A DNA stretch of 64,000 bases, from contig VGTH01000026.1 of assembly GCA_016874755.1 (NCBI GenBank), positions 1 through 64,000 of the forward strand, in the 5' to 3' direction. Position 1 is the stretch's first letter, and each line of letters starts with the position of its first letter. The position numbers and the translations under genes are program-made. Source of the stretch: Deltaproteobacteria bacterium (GTDB lineage Bacteria; Desulfobacterota; Binatia; UBA9968). Shown here in pieces: positions 16,680-25,232 of this stretch. Under the pieces are notes generated by a model, which did not search any database, was not told where the DNA came from, and worked only from the letters and a program-made list of their open reading frames with translations.

Positions 16680-16943
16680 TTGCGCGACGTCGAAACCGCG
16701 CTGGTGAATTATGCCAACGAACAGAACCGCAACGCAGCGCTCATCGACGCAGTAGCCGCCAACCGGCGCGCCTTCACGCTGGCCAACGAACTTTATCTGC
16801 GCGGCTTGAACAGCTTCTTAAACGTCCTCGACGCGCAGCGCTCGCTTTTCACTGCGGAGAACGATCTCACCCAAAGCGATGCGGCCATGGCGAACAATTT
16901 GGTCGCGCTTTACAAAGCTTTGGGCGGCGGTTGGACTCCGTAG
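16680..16943 (+). pseudogene. C-terminal fragment of a NodT/TolC-type outer-membrane efflux factor
   Basis: The 87 residues read as the last periplasmic helical hairpin of an RND outer-membrane lipoprotein factor: LRDVETALVNYANEQNRN, then ANELYLRGLNSFLNVLDAQR and AENDLTQSDAAMANNLVALY, ending with the usual KALGGGW. A complete protein has about 450-500 residues; the 5' 80% is absent and no start codon with a ribosome site precedes it. It is a relic, probably of an efflux operon once governed by the upstream TetR gene. Confidence 0.8.
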
Positions 16944-16968
16944 CGGCCCAGAGCCACGTTGCAGCCTG

Positions 16969-17067
16969 CTATCGTCGCTTGCCGTCGCGTCGCGCCAGGA
17001 AGAAGTGCATGATCAACGTCAAGAGGACTAGCATGACCAAATAAAAGAGTTCAGTTTCATTTGCCAT
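16969..17067 (-). CDS. 32-residue single-helix membrane peptide
   Basis: Too short for routine gene finding, but the ATG at 17067 follows GGAGGTGATTT, a full anti-ribosomal match at ideal spacing. The product starts MANETELFYLV, has one membrane helix (LVMLVLLTLIMHFFLA) and ends in a basic RRDGKRR tail, which predicts an N-out, C-in topology. Such peptides often serve as small subunits of respiratory or transport complexes (as CydX, CcoQ or KdpF do), but no partner gene is adjacent. It is antisense to the end of the efflux-factor relic and divergent from the response regulator. Confidence 0.55.
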   Translation of the reverse strand: MANETELFYLVMLVLLTLIMHFFLARRDGKRR

Positions 17068-17385
17068 AAATCACCTCCGCCGATCGGTCTATAAAGAATC
17101 AGCAGCAATGGCCATGCCACAGCCGCGGTGCCGCCGCAGCAAGAATACCTTGATCTTGTCACAGCTTTGTGCTCGGTAGGGACCGCCAAACCACAAAAAC
17201 ATTCGCAAAGCCGCGACTCAATTCGTAAGCTTAGGAAAAAGCGTAGCGCGCCTGAGCGCTGGCCTTCTATTTGCGGTGTTGGAAAATCGAAGACGTATAC
17301 GCGGCGATTCACGCGACTTTTTTGCAACCATGCGAATTTTCCCGAGAGTATTTTCATCTATGCGAAATGTGAGAGGTCCACACCA
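17068..17385. other. 318-base leader of the response-regulator gene, no gene seen
   Basis: Divergent control region between the 32-residue peptide gene and the NtrC-type regulator. I see no convincing sigma-54 GG-N10-GC box and no open frame with protein character; the long antisense frame over 17028-17357 has no family resemblance. Confidence 0.5.
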
Positions 17386-18735
17386 ATGCCGGGAACCATA
17401 CTAGTTGTCGAAGACGAAGAGCTAGCTCGCGAGAGCCTTTGCGAATTGTTGCGCGGCGATGGCTACGAAGTCTTCGACGCCGGCAACGGCAACCAAGCCA
17501 AAGAGATCATCCAGCAGCAGGATCTCGACTTGGTGCTTACCGATTTGATGATCCCTGGACCGGACGGCCTGGCGCTGCTTGAATACACGCGGGAAATCTC
17601 GCCGCAAACCCTGGTGATGTTGATGACCGCCCATGCTTCCGTGGAGACCGCCGTACAGGCGATCCGCAAGGGCGCGCAGGACTATCTCCTCAAGCCGCTG
17701 ATCTTCGAAGATGTCGCCCGCAAGATCGAAAATCTTATGTCGCACCGCAAGCTCGCCTGGGAGAATCAACTACTCAAGCGCGAAGTCGACGGCCACTTCA
17801 ACCCTGAACGGCCCCTCGGCCGGAGCCCGGCAATGCAGGAAATTGTCGCCATGATCAGAAAAGTCGCGCCGACGCCGACCACCGTATTGATCAGCGGCGA
17901 AAGCGGCGTCGGCAAGGAAGTCGTCGCACGGCTGATTCACGCCCAAAGCCCTTCGAAAGATAACGTATTCTTGCCGGTCAATTGCAGCGCGATTCCGGAA
18001 AACCTTCTGGAGAGCCAACTTTTCGGCCATGTCAAAGGCTCTTTCACCGGCGCGGTCAACTCCCAGGAGGGCCTGTTCCAGCGCGCCCGAGGTGGCACCA
18101 TCTTCTTGGACGAGATTGGTGAGATGCCGCTGAGCCTGCAGCCCAAACTGCTGCGCGTGTTGGAGGAAAAAACCGTCCTGCCGGTGGGCTCGACGACGCC
18201 GGTGCGGGTCAACGTGCGTATCTTGGCCGCCTCCAATCGCGACCTGAAGGCCGAGGTCGAGGCTGGCCGCTTTCGCGAAGACCTGTACTATCGTTTGAAC
18301 GTTTTTGAGATCACCATACCGCCGCTGCGCAAGCGGCTCGAGGATTTGCCCAGTCTGGTCGAGCATCTGATTCGGCGCCACAACATCGAGATGAAAACCA
18401 ACTACAAAGGCGTCGACAGCGCGACCATGCGCGTGCTCATGTCGCTGCCCTGGAAGGGCAATATCCGCGAACTCGACAACGTGCTCGAACGGGCGATGAT
18501 CCTCGGCAACGGTGAATGGATCTCGCCTGCCGATCTGCCCGGGCAACAAGCCGACGACGACGGCCCGTACGGCATGGAGGACAATCTCACCAAAGCGGTA
18601 GAGCTCTACGAAAAGAGCCACATCGAGCGTACCCTGGGCAAGACCGCCGGCGATAAGATCCGCGCCGCCGAACTTCTCGGCCTCAGCCTATCGACGCTCT
18701 ATCGCAAGATTGAAAAACTCGGGGTGCAGGAGTAG
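17386..18735 (+). CDS. NtrC-family sigma-54-dependent response regulator
   Basis: A 449-residue activator of sigma-54 promoters. Residues 1-120 are a receiver domain with acidic pair E9-D10, phosphoacceptor D53 (VLTDLMIP), T81 and K103. Residues 145-380 are the AAA+ domain: Walker A GESGVGKE at 171, sigma-54 contact loop GSFTGA at 218-223 (usual GAFTGA with Ser for Ala), Walker B TIFLDEIGE, and the arginine-finger segment FREDLYYRLNVF. The last 45 residues carry a Fis-like helix-turn-helix (AAELLGLSLSTLYRKIEKL). The start at 17386 is at the receiver domain's MPGTILVVEDE; the open frame upstream is non-coding. No histidine kinase is adjacent, so it is an orphan regulator. Confidence 0.95.
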   Translation: MPGTILVVEDEELARESLCELLRGDGYEVFDAGNGNQAKEIIQQQDLDLVLTDLMIPGPDGLALLEYTREISPQTLVMLMTAHASVETAVQAIRKGAQDYLLKPLIFEDVARKIENLMSHRKLAWENQLLKREVDGHFNPERPLGRSPAMQEIVAMIRKVAPTPTTVLISGESGVGKEVVARLIHAQSPSKDNVFLPVNCSAIPENLLESQLFGHVKGSFTGAVNSQEGLFQRARGGTIFLDEIGEMPLSLQPKLLRVLEEKTVLPVGSTTPVRVNVRILAASNRDLKAEVEAGRFREDLYYRLNVFEITIPPLRKRLEDLPSLVEHLIRRHNIEMKTNYKGVDSATMRVLMSLPWKGNIRELDNVLERAMILGNGEWISPADLPGQQADDDGPYGMEDNLTKAVELYEKSHIERTLGKTAGDKIRAAELLGLSLSTLYRKIEKLGVQE

Positions 18736-18747
18736 CGGAGGGGAAAA

Positions 18748-18881
18748 AACCACAAAACACACGAAAGGAGGAGCGGGTTTAAAACCCGCCCCTCGAAATT
18801 CTTTTTTGCGCCTTTTGCGTTTTTTGCGGCTATGCTTTTCTCTGGTTGCGGCTACGCCCCACGCTGTGGGTTTCGTGGTTT
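18748..18881. repeat. composite palindromic spacer repeat, CACGAAGG family
   Basis: Outer arms AACCACAAAACACACGAAAGG and TTTCGTGGTT enclose a GCGGGTTTAAAACCCGC palindrome (18773-18790) and a TTTTTTGCGCCTTTTGCGTTTTTTGCGG stretch. The inner block (CGCCCCT, then TTCTTTTTTGCG) recurs in the element at 21905-22138. It lies between convergent genes. Confidence 0.75.
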
Positions 18882-18892
18882 CTTCTTCTTGA

Positions 18893-20389
18893 CTAATTAA
18901 GATCGACTACTGCCACCGCCGTGCGGCGGCGGCGCGGGTTGCGCAAGATCTGCAGCGACTTTTGCTCGATCTGGCGAATGCGCTCGCGCGTGACCGCGAA
19001 CATATTGCCCAACTCCTCAAGCGTGTAATCGCGCTTTTCTTGAATGCCGAAGCGTTTGCGCAGGACGGCCTCCTGGCGCGGCGTCAACACCGCCAGCGCT
19101 TTGCGCACTTCCATGCACAGATTGGACTCGGCGGCTTGCTGCTCCGGTTGCGCGTGGATGCGGTCCTCGACAAAGTCTTCCAACTCATCGCCGTCTTCCC
19201 ACACCGGCGTTTGCAACGACACCGGCTCGACCTGGGTCTGGGTCATTTTGAGCAGCTCTTCGACCGATACCCGCATCTCTTTGGCGAGTTCCTCGGGGCG
19301 CGGGTCACGGCCCAGCTGCTTCTGTAAATACTGTGCGCTGTGCAGAACCTTGTTACGGGTCTCGACCCGATGCACCGGCACACGGATGGTGCGACCGGTG
19401 TCGATCAAGCCGCGGGTGATCCCCTGGCGGATCCACCAACTCGCGTAGGTGGAGAAACGAAAGCCGAGGCGGTAGTCAAATTTCTCCACGGCACGCATCA
19501 ATCCCAGGTTGCCCTCTTGAATCAGGTCCAAAAACGCCAAGCCGCGATTCATGTAGCGCTTGGCAATGCTCACCACCAGCCGCAGGTTGGCCTCGGTGAA
19601 CTCTTTTTTCGCGACTCGCACCACGGCCTCGCCACGCTCGATCGCTTTGACCACCTGGTCCAGCTCCTGAACCGAAATGCCGCACGATTCTTCGATGGCA
19701 GCAGTCTCACGCGCGATCGCTTCGCGCCCCGCGCGTGTGGCCGTGCTCCTCTGCGCCTGCAAGCGCACCACCCTCTCGGCCAGCCCCTTCACGCGGCTCA
19801 CCAGCCTATCGTGCTGTTCGCCGGCAAGTCGGAGCGAGCGAATCGCTTCATAAGTCGACGCCGTGGCCTTGCTTGCGCTTCGTTCCAGCAGCTGCCGACG
19901 GGGCTGCGACACCCGCGCCTTGTGCAACTCCCGGCGAATCTCCTGGCGTTGCATTTCGAACCGGCGCAGCTTCGCAATCAGTTTGAGAAAAGGCTTGGGG
20001 TCGACCAGACTGACGCCTTCCTCCTCACCCTCCTCTGACCGTTCGAGAATGGCGCGTAGTTCGAGACTGCCATCGGCCACCGCTTCTCCCAGTGCCAGGA
20101 CATGGCGCACCGCCATTGGCACGGAATAAAGCGCCTGGAAGATTTCGATTTGACCGCTCTCGATCGCCATTGCCAGCTCGATCTCGCGCTCGCGACTGAG
20201 CAAAGGCACCGCGCCGATGTCCTGCAAGTATTGTTGGATCAGGCTCAGCTCGCCGCTGACAGAGGTCTTTTCGCTGGACTCTTCATCGCCCTCTTCAGCC
20301 GCCGCTTCGCCCTCGGCCACCGCTTCGGCGACGTTCTCGTCGAACTCATCGTTGGCCGGAAATTCTTCCCTGGATCTGATAGTTTCCAT
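18893..20389 (-). CDS. rpoD: RNA polymerase sigma-70 factor, RpoD type
   Basis: A 498-residue sigma factor directing polymerase to -10/-35 promoters. An acidic N-terminal 50 residues replaces most of region 1.1. Region 1.2 is [25 protein letters not shown]. Region 2 near residues 268-330 has [37 protein letters not shown] and [11 protein letters not shown] (the -10 recognition and melting helices). Region 3 follows, and region 4 near 440-480 contains [19 protein letters not shown] and [13 protein letters not shown] for the -35 box. Length and motifs suit a housekeeping or closely related group 2 factor; whether the genome has a second RpoD is unknown. Confidence 0.9.
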   Translation of the reverse strand: METIRSREEFPANDEFDENVAEAVAEGEAAAEEGDEESSEKTSVSGELSLIQQYLQDIGAVPLLSREREIELAMAIESGQIEIFQALYSVPMAVRHVLALGEAVADGSLELRAILERSEEGEEEGVSLVDPKPFLKLIAKLRRFEMQRQEIRRELHKARVSQPRRQLLERSASKATASTYEAIRSLRLAGEQHDRLVSRVKGLAERVVRLQAQRSTATRAGREAIARETAAIEESCGISVQELDQVVKAIERGEAVVRVAKKEFTEANLRLVVSIAKRYMNRGLAFLDLIQEGNLGLMRAVEKFDYRLGFRFSTYASWWIRQGITRGLIDTGRTIRVPVHRVETRNKVLHSAQYLQKQLGRDPRPEELAKEMRVSVEELLKMTQTQVEPVSLQTPVWEDGDELEDFVEDRIHAQPEQQAAESNLCMEVRKALAVLTPRQEAVLRKRFGIQEKRDYTLEELGNMFAVTRERIRQIEQKSLQILRNPRRRRTAVAVVDLN

Positions 20390-21044
20390 AGCTTTTCACC
20401 CGACCTGATTGCCATTCAGCAAAATACGCGCCGTTGCGGCTACAACGACTTCCCCAATCTTACTCTACGATATTTGCGGCCAGTTGGATTCCTTCATTCT
20501 TTAGACGTGGCAACCAACCTGCCAGTTTCCCAGAAACCTTAACTAGTCTTAGACGCTGACCCTGGCCGTTTGTTCGCGGCCGGTAGATTTTTTATGCAAC
20601 TTCGGAAGGTTCGAGCCGTTGGAGAATAAAATAGTCATTAAAAATAAGCATCTCGCTGCGGCGCGTCAAGGGGGTTAGCAGAAATGAGGATTTCGTAGAT
20701 TCGACGACAACGCACGACGCGTTTCGCGGCCCTGCGAACACGCAAACAGCGGAGTTTGAGCCAAATCGCTGAAATTGCCCGGTTGCGTAGGTTTCAGGCA
20801 GACGGCATAGGCTTTGCCGCATAAACAGGCAGCACAAACAACCTTTCGGCAGACCAGGTCACCAACGGCCGCTGATCTCATTTCGCCTCGCGTCGCCCTG
20901 TAGTTCGCTCGCCAAGTGGTGTAGAACTAGCAGGCTGCGGGAAACGCTTCGGGACCTTTCGACTGAGCTCAGGCCAGGCTTGTCCAAGCATTCTTACGAG
21001 TCTTTTAACAACCGCGGATGACCACTAAACATCGGAGTGTTGCA
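20390..21044. other. 655-base spacer upstream of the sigma factor, no supported gene
   Basis: Presumed promoter region for the sigma-70 gene (minus strand) and, at its other end, a relic binding-protein gene. An 81-codon minus-strand frame at 20592-20837 has cysteine-rich, unlikely sequence and no ribosome site. A REP-like repeat fills 20951-20996. I see no other structure. Confidence 0.5.
20951..20996. repeat. REP-like CTTTCGACTGAGCTCAGG element
   Basis: Degenerate copy of the element seen as a pair at 1071-1163 and 58472-58560: CTTTCGACTGAGCTCAGG followed by AGGCTTGTCCAAGCATTCTTA. It sits just upstream of the binding-protein relic at 21045. Confidence 0.65.
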
Positions 21045-21268
21045 ATGAATCTTTGGGCTCTCCACCGGTATACTTTATGTGCCGCCATCGGCTTTTGCCC
21101 GCTCCTCGACACCGTGGCTGCCGCCGACAAGATCAACGCCAGTTACGGCGCCATCTCCGGCTCAATGGCGCCCATCTGGGTGGCCAAAGAAGGGCGGCTG
21201 TTCGATAAATCAACGAGTTGGAAGCCGGCGGCTTTTTCGATGAGATGAACAAAATCCACGGCAAATAA
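21045..21268 (+). pseudogene. NMT1/THI5-type substrate-binding protein with central deletion
   Basis: The ATG at 21045 (GGAGTG upstream) starts a signal peptide ending near TVAAADK, followed by INASYGAISGSMAPIWVAKE and GRLFDK, the first 55 residues of an ABC substrate-binding protein like those at 34285-38444. The sequence then jumps, one frame off, directly to INELEAGGFFDEMNKIHGK, the family's C-terminal end (compare FIAELEKSGFIKKLY in the intact copies). About 250 central codons are missing. Start and end are both original, so this is an internal deletion rather than a truncation. Confidence 0.8.
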
Positions 21269-21293
21269 CACGTTAAGAAATACGGAGGAGTCT

Positions 21294-21899
21294 GTGAAAT
21301 CTGTAAAACGCTACTTGCTCAGCGCAGTTTTTCTCTTTTGGTCTCTGAACGGGCTCGCAGGAGCCGCCGACACCGACCCCCGCGCGGAGGATCGCAAGCA
21401 ACTGCTACACCTGATGCACGAAGTCGAAGCCGCGATCAACGAGCAAAACATCGACCGCATGCTGACCCAGTTTGCCGACAACGCAACCGTCACCTGGCTC
21501 AACGCCGAAGTGTCGCGCGGCAAAGGCGAGATCAAAGCCTATTACCAACGCATGGTCGGCGCCGAAGGTACCATTCTCAAAAAGTATCTGACCAAAGCCT
21601 CCCTCGGCGCGCCGGCGAGATTTTACGGCGACATCGCGGTCGCCGACGGCAGCACCGCCGACGAATTCTTTCCCTGGAAGCGCGACGTGTTTAAATTTGA
21701 CTCGCGCTGGTCCGGCACCATGGCGAAGATAGATGGCCAATGGAAGCTGGTCGCGCTGCACCTATCGACCAACGTATTCACCAATCCGCTAATTGCGGAG
21801 TACGAGCAGATGCTGCGCTACGTCGGCATCGGCGCCTTCCTCGCCGGCCTGCTGTTGACCTATTTGCTCATGCGCTTTCTGCGCCGTGGAGCCCGATAA
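21294..21899 (+). CDS. SnoaL/NTF2-like domain protein with signal peptide and C-terminal anchor
   Basis: A 201-residue exported protein starting at GTG 21294 behind ACGGAGGAG. Residues 1-25 are a signal peptide (YLLSAVFLFWSLNGLAGAA). Residues 30-165 fit a cone-shaped SnoaL-like fold (LMHEVEAAINEQNIDRMLTQ, FADNATVTWL, the GKGEIKAYYQRMVG helix and IDGQWKLVALHLS). Residues 172-197 form a membrane helix (YVGIGAFLAGLLLTYLLMRFL) with a basic tail, so the domain is tethered on the outer face of the inner membrane. It starts 25 bases after the binding-protein relic. Ligand unknown. Confidence 0.75.
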   Translation: MKSVKRYLLSAVFLFWSLNGLAGAADTDPRAEDRKQLLHLMHEVEAAINEQNIDRMLTQFADNATVTWLNAEVSRGKGEIKAYYQRMVGAEGTILKKYLTKASLGAPARFYGDIAVADGSTADEFFPWKRDVFKFDSRWSGTMAKIDGQWKLVALHLSTNVFTNPLIAEYEQMLRYVGIGAFLAGLLLTYLLMRFLRRGAR

Positions 21900-21904
21900 A
21901 GACT

Positions 21905-22138
21905 CTCACCACGAAGACGCGAAGTTCACGAAGGTAAGCCGCAAAGGGCGCGATGAATCGCGCCCCTACATCCGGATTCTTTTTTGCGTCCTTTGCGTTC
22001 TTTGCGGTTAAATTCTCCCAGTTCCGAATCCGGGCGCGCAGCGCCTTTTGTGTTTCTTTGTGCTCTTTGTACTCTTTTTGGTTCAACTCTCTTATCCGCG
22101 GTCGGTTGCGGCTTCCCGCGCTGGGTCTTCGTGGCGAA
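21905..22138. repeat. composite palindromic spacer repeat, CACGAAGG family
   Basis: Begins CTCACCACGAAGACGCGAAG and ends GGGTCTTCGTGGCGA, with an inner GGGCGCGATGAATCGCGCCC hairpin (near 21946-21966) and the TTCTTTTTTGCGTCCTTTGCGTTCTTTGCGG block shared with 18748-18881. It lies between convergent genes and holds no supported ORF. Confidence 0.75.
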
Positions 22139-22152
22139 TCATTTCTTACCCA

Positions 22153-23469
22153 TCACGCAAGCTTCACCGCCTCGGCAATCGCGCTCACGTGGGCCGGCGA
22201 CCAGGTGACGCCGCGGCGCAATTCGGCCAGCTGACTCAAGGCTGCGTCCGCGCTGGCAGCGCGTCTGGAACAGACCAGCCACGCCGCGACCACGGTCGCG
22301 CTGCGCGACAGGCCGAGCGCGCAATGCACGTACACCGGTCCGGTATGCGCATGTTTTTCGATGAACTCCACCGCGGCGCGCAGCGCCGACGGCTCCGGCG
22401 TGGTCAAATCGAGGATCGGCACGTTTTGATAACTTTGCGCCCGGCCTTTCCTTGTCGCAGAGAATTCGGCCGTCAGGTCCAAGACCGCCCCTGGCGAGCA
22501 GCCGCTGAGATCATCGGCGCGCGGCCAGCGACCGAAGAAAACTCCGGGGACGACGGCATGCATCGCCGGCAGCGATCGCGTGTACATGCGGTAGGAGATC
22601 CACGCACCGACTAAATAGGGCGCAAGCAGGATGCGCGCCGGCCAACTTTGCTGCCCGGCGTTTTTCTGAAAAACTGCCACGCCAAGGCCGAAATAGGCCA
22701 GGGCAACGAGCAACAGCGCGATGGCCGGCCACAGCAGCCACCAGCCCCAGCCGCCCACGAGAACCGCGCCAAACGCGCAGGCCAACGAACCGCCGAGATA
22801 ACGGCAGCCCAGCCGCCGCCGCTGCGGATCGTAACTAAGTTGACATTTATCCCAGCGCCGCGGCGCCTGCGGCAGCACATAGAGGCAAACCGCCCCCACC
22901 AGCAGGCCGGTCCAGATATCGATAAAATGATGCTGCTGGACGAGCAACACCGACGCACCGATCACCACGCACCAACCGTGCAGCAACCAGCGCCAGCCGC
23001 CGACCGTATGGCGCGCGAAGCAGGCCCAAAGCACGATTAGCAGACTCATATGCAGCGACGGCGCTTGGTTGTACCACTCGCCGATGCTGAACAAGGCGCT
23101 GAAAAAAAAGCCGTAGAAGCTGTCGACCACCGGACGCTCGAAGGCATATCGCAAGGGAAAAAGAATGAAACCCGCGGCCGAGATCAAGATCGCCGCGATG
23201 ATCCGCCAGGCGTGAATGTTGAGCTCGCGCCGATCGCGGCACAAAAACACCGAAACAGCGTAGAGAATATCGATGGTGAAATAGGGCACGATGGCCGCCG
23301 GCACGAACGGAATCCATTTCTCCCACTCGTAGAAATAGGCCGGCACCGAAGGCAGACTCGCCGCGTACCAGTCGCAGAAACCGTAGACGACGAAAAAGAA
23401 TGGCCCCAAGAAAAGCAACCAAAGCGCCGCCGCCTTGGTTGGCCGGGGCTCAACGCTGGGCGCGGCCAT
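22153..23469 (-). CDS. PAP2-like membrane phosphatase fused to a dual-specificity phosphatase
   Basis: A 438-residue fusion. Residues 10-300 contain about seven membrane helices with PAP2-like features (QAPSLHMSLLIVLW, HHFIDIWTGLLVG: the SxxxH and HxxxD pieces of lipid phosphatases). Residues 300-435 form a cytoplasmic dual-specificity phosphatase with the P-loop VHCALGLSRSATVV (HCx5RS) near residue 395. The ATG at 23469 overlaps the upstream stop (TGATG), so the two proteins are co-translated. The context (hydrolase-methyltransferase partner) suggests phospholipid or lipid-head-group metabolism; that is inference from recurrent gene neighbours. Confidence 0.85.
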   Translation of the reverse strand: MAAPSVEPRPTKAAALWLLFLGPFFFVVYGFCDWYAASLPSVPAYFYEWEKWIPFVPAAIVPYFTIDILYAVSVFLCRDRRELNIHAWRIIAAILISAAGFILFPLRYAFERPVVDSFYGFFFSALFSIGEWYNQAPSLHMSLLIVLWACFARHTVGGWRWLLHGWCVVIGASVLLVQQHHFIDIWTGLLVGAVCLYVLPQAPRRWDKCQLSYDPQRRRLGCRYLGGSLACAFGAVLVGGWGWWLLWPAIALLLVALAYFGLGVAVFQKNAGQQSWPARILLAPYLVGAWISYRMYTRSLPAMHAVVPGVFFGRWPRADDLSGCSPGAVLDLTAEFSATRKGRAQSYQNVPILDLTTPEPSALRAAVEFIEKHAHTGPVYVHCALGLSRSATVVAAWLVCSRRAASADAALSQLAELRRGVTWSPAHVSAIAEAVKLA

Positions 23470-25232
23470 CACGGGCTGCCCTTGCGCGCCACGGACACTG
23501 AAAACATGCCCCACTGATCGATGAATTGCTCGGCCTTGACGAAACCGACGGCTTCGACCAGTTGGTCCATCTCCAGTTGCGTGCGCCGGCGCATGATCCA
23601 CCGCGCGCCGCCGCGATGGCTGGTGAGCGTGCGCGCGATTAATTCAAGCTGTGGATGCCACGGTTGATTGGTGTAGATAAGAAAACCGCCCGGTTCCATC
23701 GCCTCGGCGATGCCCGCCAAAGAATTCTGCACCGGCGGGTTATCAGGGAACAACTCGTACAACCCGGAAACGATGACAAGGGTCGGCCGCGGCGTGACCC
23801 GCGCTAGAGACGCGCGATCGAAGGCGTCCGCCACTTCAAAGCGCACGCGGTTGGCAAAGCCGTTGTGCGCGGCGAGCTTGCGCCCCTGCTCGACATTGGC
23901 CGGGTCAAAATCGCGCAGCAGCGCTTCGTAACTCGCGCCATTGAACGACTGCAACACGTTCAACAGATAGCGCCCTTGCCCGGCGGCGACATCCAAAAAT
24001 CTGAGCGGCGCGCCGGCCTGCTCGACCTTCTGAGCGGTCTCGCGAATCGCTCGCTCCAGATGCGCTTTGCGCTGGCGAATGCCGCGCCAGCCGGCGCTGT
24101 TCAAGTAAGAGCCATCGATCAGTCTGCCGATCGGCGTGTGACCGGAAACCTGATTTTTGTAGACGTAATCGAGGGCGGCACCGGAGTCGAAGCCGCTTTT
24201 CAGACTGCCGCGAATACCGTCGGAAAGCCTGCCCAGGGTACGCATCGACAGCCGTGTCGTCGCGAAGCCCAGCGCTTTCGCCGAGAGCGGCGCCAGCGGG
24301 CGCGTCAACAGATCGTATTCTTTTTTGGTATGACCCGATCGATCGGCAGCGCAGAGATCGGGCAGCATCAACGGCTTTGCGAATTGCCGTAGGATAAATT
24401 CCCGCGCTTTGCCGATGGCGAGATGACTGTCTTTTTCATTCAGCGTGTCGTGATAGAAGCCGGCAAACTCGTGTTTTTCTTTAACCGCGCTGCCGAGCCG
24501 TTGAAAAAACTCGCGCTGCGGCTCTTGGTGCACCACCCAATCGGCGCCGGAGATCAGCATTTGCGTCGGCGTGTAGATGGCCGCGGCGTCGGCGATTAGG
24601 CGTTGAGACGTATCGAAGAGATCGAGCAAGATATTGACGGCAATCGAGCGCGAGATCAGCGGGTCATTTTCATAGGATGCGATCTGCGCCGCGTCGTGTG
24701 TCAGAAACTTCGCCTTGACGTAGGATTTCACGAACGCGGGCTTCTTGATTCTTTGCAGCAAACGCAGCCCAGGGATCGCCAGCGGCACGTAAAGTTTCAC
24801 TTTTAGCGCCGGCGCCGCCAGCACCATGCAGCGTATCTTCGGCGCAAAGTCGTGCACCCAGGCAGCGATCAGCACGCTGCCGACGCTTTGGGCAATGATG
24901 GCGATATCGTCTATCGAGATGCCGTGCGTGCAGGCGACATGCCGCACGAAACAGTCGGCGTCTTTTTCCAATACGCCGAAGTTCTCCGCGTAGCCGCGCA
25001 AGCCCGGCGAGCGGCCGTGACCGCGCGCATCCCAGGCAAACATGTGAAAGTCGGGTAGATCGAGCTTGTCGACCACATGCTGTAATCGCCCCGAGTGTTC
25101 GTGGCCGCGGTGGAACAGGAGAATCCCATTGCCACCGCCGCCGCCGCGCGCGGGCCAATGACGATAGAAGATCTTCTCGCCGTCGGAAGCCTCGAAAGAA
25201 TTTTCTGTTGCGATGCGCGTCATAAGAGTCAT
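23469..25232 (-). CDS. alpha/beta hydrolase fused to SAM-dependent methyltransferase-like domain
   Basis: A 587-residue two-domain protein. Residues 5-290 are a monoacylglycerol-lipase-like alpha/beta hydrolase: GILLFHRGHEHSGR oxyanion region, FAWDARGHGRSPG, a nucleophile elbow that reads AQSVGSV (AxSxG in place of GxSxG), and the acid and base in the GADWVV and DSHLAIGK segments. Residues 350-585 are a class I methyltransferase-like fold (FLDVAAGQGRYLLNVL, FEVADAFD, TLVIVSGLYELF). The start at 25232 was chosen because the upstream frame is not protein-like; no ribosome site is clear. It is coupled to the PAP2-phosphatase gene by a one-base overlap. Confidence 0.83.
   Translation of the reverse strand: MTLMTRIATENSFEASDGEKIFYRHWPARGGGGGNGILLFHRGHEHSGRLQHVVDKLDLPDFHMFAWDARGHGRSPGLRGYAENFGVLEKDADCFVRHVACTHGISIDDIAIIAQSVGSVLIAAWVHDFAPKIRCMVLAAPALKVKLYVPLAIPGLRLLQRIKKPAFVKSYVKAKFLTHDAAQIASYENDPLISRSIAVNILLDLFDTSQRLIADAAAIYTPTQMLISGADWVVHQEPQREFFQRLGSAVKEKHEFAGFYHDTLNEKDSHLAIGKAREFILRQFAKPLMLPDLCAADRSGHTKKEYDLLTRPLAPLSAKALGFATTRLSMRTLGRLSDGIRGSLKSGFDSGAALDYVYKNQVSGHTPIGRLIDGSYLNSAGWRGIRQRKAHLERAIRETAQKVEQAGAPLRFLDVAAGQGRYLLNVLQSFNGASYEALLRDFDPANVEQGRKLAAHNGFANRVRFEVADAFDRASLARVTPRPTLVIVSGLYELFPDNPPVQNSLAGIAEAMEPGGFLIYTNQPWHPQLELIARTLTSHRGGARWIMRRRTQLEMDQLVEAVGFVKAEQFIDQWGMFSVSVARKGSP

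Noticed and set aside
18893-20389. Sigma factor as the target of the partner-switching cassette
   Set aside because: The protein has RpoD-type regions 1.2-4 and is 24 kb away; partner switches usually control SigB/SigF-type factors lacking region 1, so no link is claimed.
20592-20837. 81-codon open frame upstream of the sigma factor
   Set aside because: Cysteine-rich, no ribosome site, no family pattern; probably chance.
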